Shown here: positions 61,547 through 64,000 of the stretch, in pieces
How the letters are laid out: each line of letters opens with the position of its first letter
Position numbering within the stretch: position 1 is the first letter of the stretch
Assembly: GCF_039769985.1 (NCBI RefSeq)
Contig: NZ_JBDNCH010000002.1
Coordinates: 2,790,001 to 2,854,000 of the forward strand
Direction: 5' to 3'
DNA from: Ponticoccus litoralis
Lineage (GTDB): Bacteria; Pseudomonadota; Alphaproteobacteria; Rhodobacterales; Rhodobacteraceae
DNA length: 64,000 nt
Notes under the pieces: model-generated
Seen by the model: only the letters and a program-made list of their open reading frames with translations
Databases searched by the model: none
What the model was told of the DNA's origin: nothing
Position numbers and translations under genes: made by a program

Positions 61547-62707
61547 TCAGTAGCCGCTGAGGGTTCTCAGCAGCGCGTTGGCCGCCTCGGTCATCCCTGC
61601 GGCGGCACCGAAGTCGTACTGGTTCATGGTGATCAGCACCGCGGCATCGTATTGCGGAGCAAAGGCGATGTAGGACATCTGTCCCTGAAGGGCCCCGGAT
61701 TTCTGCAGGTAGAAGGGGCTTTCGGCTGTTGCGTTCATCGCCACCCATCCCAGCCCCATGGCGTCCATGCGCCCGGATTCGTCCATCGAGACCACCGTCT
61801 CCAGCCCGTCGCGGGGCAGGTAGACCGCGTGGTCGAGCAGGCGCACCTGCGCATCCGGGCCGGTTTCATCCAGATGCCAGCGCATCCAGCGCAGCAGGTC
61901 GTTCGCCGTGCTGTAGAGGCCGCCAGATCCGGTGATGACCGCGCCGGTCGGCACAATCGGCAGCGCCTCGCCATCCGGCGCGTGGCCGATCATCTGGCGC
62001 TCGGCCATCCCGGCGGTCGGCGTGAAGGTGGTGTCGTCCAGTGCCAGCGGACGGGTGATCCTGTCGGCCAGAAGGTCGGGATAGCTGGCGCCCCCCGCGG
62101 TCGACAGCGCCGCAGAGAGCAGGTCGAAGCCGAAGTTCGAATAGGCCGAACCGCGCCCCGGCGCGAACTGCAGCGCGTTGCCCTGAAGCCAGTCGGCAAA
62201 GGCATCGGGGGTGATGGTCTGGAAGGGGTCGCTGTCGGGGCTTTCGGCGCGCGGGACTTCGCGGGGCAGCCCGCCGGAATGCGTCGCAAGGTCGATCAGC
62301 CGGATGTCCGGGTGCTGGGCTGCCGCCGCGCCGAGCGGGTCGGCCAAGAGCGGGGCGACCGGATCGGTGAAGGCAACCTCGCCGCGGGCCACCGCATGGG
62401 CCAGCATCTCGCCCGCGAAGACCTTGGTGATCGAGCCGATGCGGAAGACCGTGTCGCCATCCGGCGTGATGCCGTTGCCCCGTGCGGTTTCTCCGAAGCC
62501 CTCGACCACCACGGTGTCGCCCTTGATCGCGCCAAGGATCAGGCCCGGCGCATCGCCTTCGAGATAGGTGATCGTACCGCTCAGCGATATCATTTCCTCG
62601 ATCATCGCCTCGGGGATCGTCTGGCCGGTGTCTGCCCGCAGCGGGACAGCGGCCACGGTGGCGCAGGCGGCGATGACCGTGATTGGGATCATCCTGAATA
62701 GACTCAT
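61547..62707 (-). CDS. Secreted serine hydrolase (class C beta-lactamase/AmpH-like)
   Basis: A 386-residue protein with signal peptide MSLFRMIPITVIAACATVAA (end near LRADT). The nucleophile is in SITK (VFRIGSITKVFAGEM, SxxK). The YxN motif is SAYSNFGFDLLSAAL, with HSGGLPREVP before it and a Gly-rich VITGSGGLYSTANDLLRWM region. D-Ala-D-Ala carboxypeptidase/esterase-type; the substrate (cell wall or ester) is unknown. Start ATG 62707 with GAGG upstream. Intact. Confidence 0.9.
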   Translation of the reverse strand: MSLFRMIPITVIAACATVAAVPLRADTGQTIPEAMIEEMISLSGTITYLEGDAPGLILGAIKGDTVVVEGFGETARGNGITPDGDTVFRIGSITKVFAGEMLAHAVARGEVAFTDPVAPLLADPLGAAAAQHPDIRLIDLATHSGGLPREVPRAESPDSDPFQTITPDAFADWLQGNALQFAPGRGSAYSNFGFDLLSAALSTAGGASYPDLLADRITRPLALDDTTFTPTAGMAERQMIGHAPDGEALPIVPTGAVITGSGGLYSTANDLLRWMRWHLDETGPDAQVRLLDHAVYLPRDGLETVVSMDESGRMDAMGLGWVAMNATAESPFYLQKSGALQGQMSYIAFAPQYDAAVLITMNQYDFGAAAGMTEAANALLRTLSGY

Positions 62708-63170
62708 GGCAGTTTCTACCTCGCAAGTGCCACCGGAATGGCGCGTTTCCCTGTGACGGGTGCGCATGCGGGGTTGGGTCAGACCGGAAACCGGCTGACC
62801 TGCTCCCAAGGCGTCCCGTTGCGCAATTATGCACCAGACGCGGGCGGTGCGCTCAACCCCCGTTCGTTGCGATGGGGCGGATTTTGTTGATTTTCCCGGC
62901 GCCAGACGGATTTGCAGCGGGCCTGTCTTGGGGGCGCGAATAGGCCGCCGGACCGGGTCGCTGCCGGGGCGGCGGGTCCGGGGGGGCTTCAGACCCAGCT
63001 GGTCCGACAAGCAGGGGCTGGCCCCTGCCTGAAGGGCCTGGCGGTGCGTGGCGCGTGCCTGCAGGGAGGGGCGGGCGATCCCTTCAGCCTTATCAGGCGC
63101 TGTCCGATCGGCCTTGTGCAGGCACTGCCCGACCGCGGGGGCCAAGGCGGGAGTGTCTGGGCGTGGGTCG
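62708..63170. other. Gene-free stretch before the Bax-inhibitor gene
   Basis: No gene I can support in these 463 bases. It contains the upstream region of the serine hydrolase (minus strand). Confidence 0.4.
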
Positions 63171-63212
63171 CAAAACGAAAAAGCCCCGCCGAACCAGGGG
63201 TCGGCGGGGCTT
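63171..63212 (-). terminator. Rho-independent terminator of the Bax-inhibitor-1 gene
   Basis: Perfect 12-bp stem, TCGGCGGGGCTT and AAGCCCCGCCGA (63181-63192 with 63201-63212). On the minus strand it is followed by a T-rich tail from 63180 to 63171. Confidence 0.88.
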
Positions 63213-63239
63213 GTGGTCTGTGTCTGCCGGTGGCCTGCG

Positions 63240-64000
63240 TTACTCGCGGTTGCCCATGAGCTGCAGCAGGAACATGAACATGTTGATGAAGTCGAGGTAG
63301 AGGCTCAGGGCGCCCATGATGGCAGCCTTGCCCAGCCACTCGCTGTCACCATGCGCAGCGTGCTGCAGGTAGGTGTTCTTGATGTTCTGCGTGTCGTAGG
63401 CGGTCAGGCCCGCGAAGATCAGAACGCCCAGGACCGAGATCGCGAAGCCCATCGCCGAGGAGGCGAGGAAGATGTTCACGATCGACGCGACGATCAGGCC
63501 GATCACACCCATGATCAGGAACGATCCCCAGCCGGAGATGTCCTTCTTGGTGGTGTAGCCCCAGAGCGACAGGCCCGCGAAGGCGATCGAGGTCACAAGG
63601 AAGACCTGCACGATCGAGACGCCGGTGAAGACCAGGAAGATCGAGCTGAGCGACAGGCCCATCAGCACGGCGAAGGTGTAGAACAGCAGCTGTACGCCGG
63701 CGGCGGACAGGCGGTTCATGGCGGCGCCGAAGCCGAAGAAGATAAAGGCCAGCGGGGCGAACATGATCACCCATTTTAGCGGCGACATGTAGATCGCCTC
63801 GCCGAAGGAGGTCAGGTACTGGCCCTCGCGGATCATGGCAGAGGCACCGGTCGGATCGGTTGTGACCGCGAGACCGGCAATCGCCCATGCGGCGAGGAAG
63901 GTGATGAACGTGCCCACGGACATGGTGCCGTAGACCTTGTTCATATGGGCGCGAAGGCCCTCATCGATCTGTGCGGAGCGGGCGCCTGCGACGCCTGTCG
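63240..64000 (-). CDS. Bax inhibitor-1/YccA family membrane protein (5' end outside window)
   Basis: At least 253 residues; the frame stays open to the right edge, giving TGVAGARSAQIDEGLRAHMN upstream of the ATG at 63944, which fits the family N-terminus, so the true start lies beyond the window. About seven hydrophobic segments follow: VGTFITFLAAWAIAGLAV, MFAPLAFIFFGFGAAMNRL, and the C-terminal LTAYDTQNIKNTYL and ALSLYLDFINMFMFLLQLM typical of BI-1/YccA. These proteins are ion-leak channels or protease-linked stress proteins in the inner membrane. Confidence 0.93.
   Translation of the reverse strand, partial: TGVAGARSAQIDEGLRAHMNKVYGTMSVGTFITFLAAWAIAGLAVTTDPTGASAMIREGQYLTSFGEAIYMSPLKWVIMFAPLAFIFFGFGAAMNRLSAAGVQLLFYTFAVLMGLSLSSIFLVFTGVSIVQVFLVTSIAFAGLSLWGYTTKKDISGWGSFLIMGVIGLIVASIVNIFLASSAMGFAISVLGVLIFAGLTAYDTQNIKNTYLQHAAHGDSEWLGKAAIMGALSLYLDFINMFMFLLQLMGNRE

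Overview
This is high-GC DNA from an alphaproteobacterium, most likely a marine Rhodobacterales (roseobacter or Paracoccaceae type). The signs are a Na+-NQR operon, a complete PssA-Psd-PmtA route to phosphatidylcholine, DUF6500, DUF6522 and DUF1127 proteins, a group III truncated haemoglobin, tripartite tricarboxylate transporters, and the rnpB-rpmG pair. I cannot name the genus. No prophage, insertion sequence, CRISPR array, tRNA or rRNA is visible.

Layout. 1-5350: a partial MetR-type regulator, a cold-shock protein, an ArsC/Spx-family protein, and a four-gene bufferin (BufA-BufB-BufC-DoxX) operon for a modified, probably copper-binding peptide. 5350-22600: housekeeping and metabolism (thrS, MFS exporter, glycosylase, three alpha/beta hydrolases, a methyltransferase, rnpB, rpmG, phosphoglycolate phosphatase, ribulose-phosphate epimerase, pirin, CBS protein). 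22800-30100: respiratory Na+-NQR, with nqrABCDEF on the plus strand and its maturation genes apbE-nqrM divergent from it. 30100-30660: a tandem repeat array, a terminator and paired hairpins. 30660-44800: a class III aminotransferase, then a stress island. The island holds MscS with a small zinc-ribbon gene, one Rnk and three divergent Rnk/GreA-like proteins, DUF1127, an ArsR-SRPBCC-VOC unit, and an NsrR regulon (nsrR itself plus truncated haemoglobin, DUF488 and nitronate monooxygenase) with matching 23-bp operators. 45000-47100: psd-pssA-pmtA, making phosphatidylethanolamine and phosphatidylcholine. 47370-52540: tctCBA with a D-2-hydroxyacid dehydrogenase and a divergent LysR. 52600-60900: one long operon for a peptide-type ABC importer, a GntR regulator, maleylacetoacetate isomerase and fumarylacetoacetase. 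61500-64000: a secreted serine hydrolase and a partial Bax-inhibitor-1 protein.

Data quality. About twenty otherwise well-conserved genes, including nqrA, nqrF, rpe, tctA, tctC and two transporter genes, carry single-base indels, many of them in G or C runs. Correcting one base (two or three in a few genes) restores a full-length family member each time. I read these as sequence errors, not pseudogenes. Such genes are listed with the coordinates of the repaired gene, and the shift is described.

The parts I think most worth following up are the divergent Rnk-like proteins around the NsrR regulon, the split zinc-ribbon gene in front of mscS, the bufferin operon, a 28-nt element found three times, the families of paired hairpins, and the dimer-structured repeat array after nqrF.
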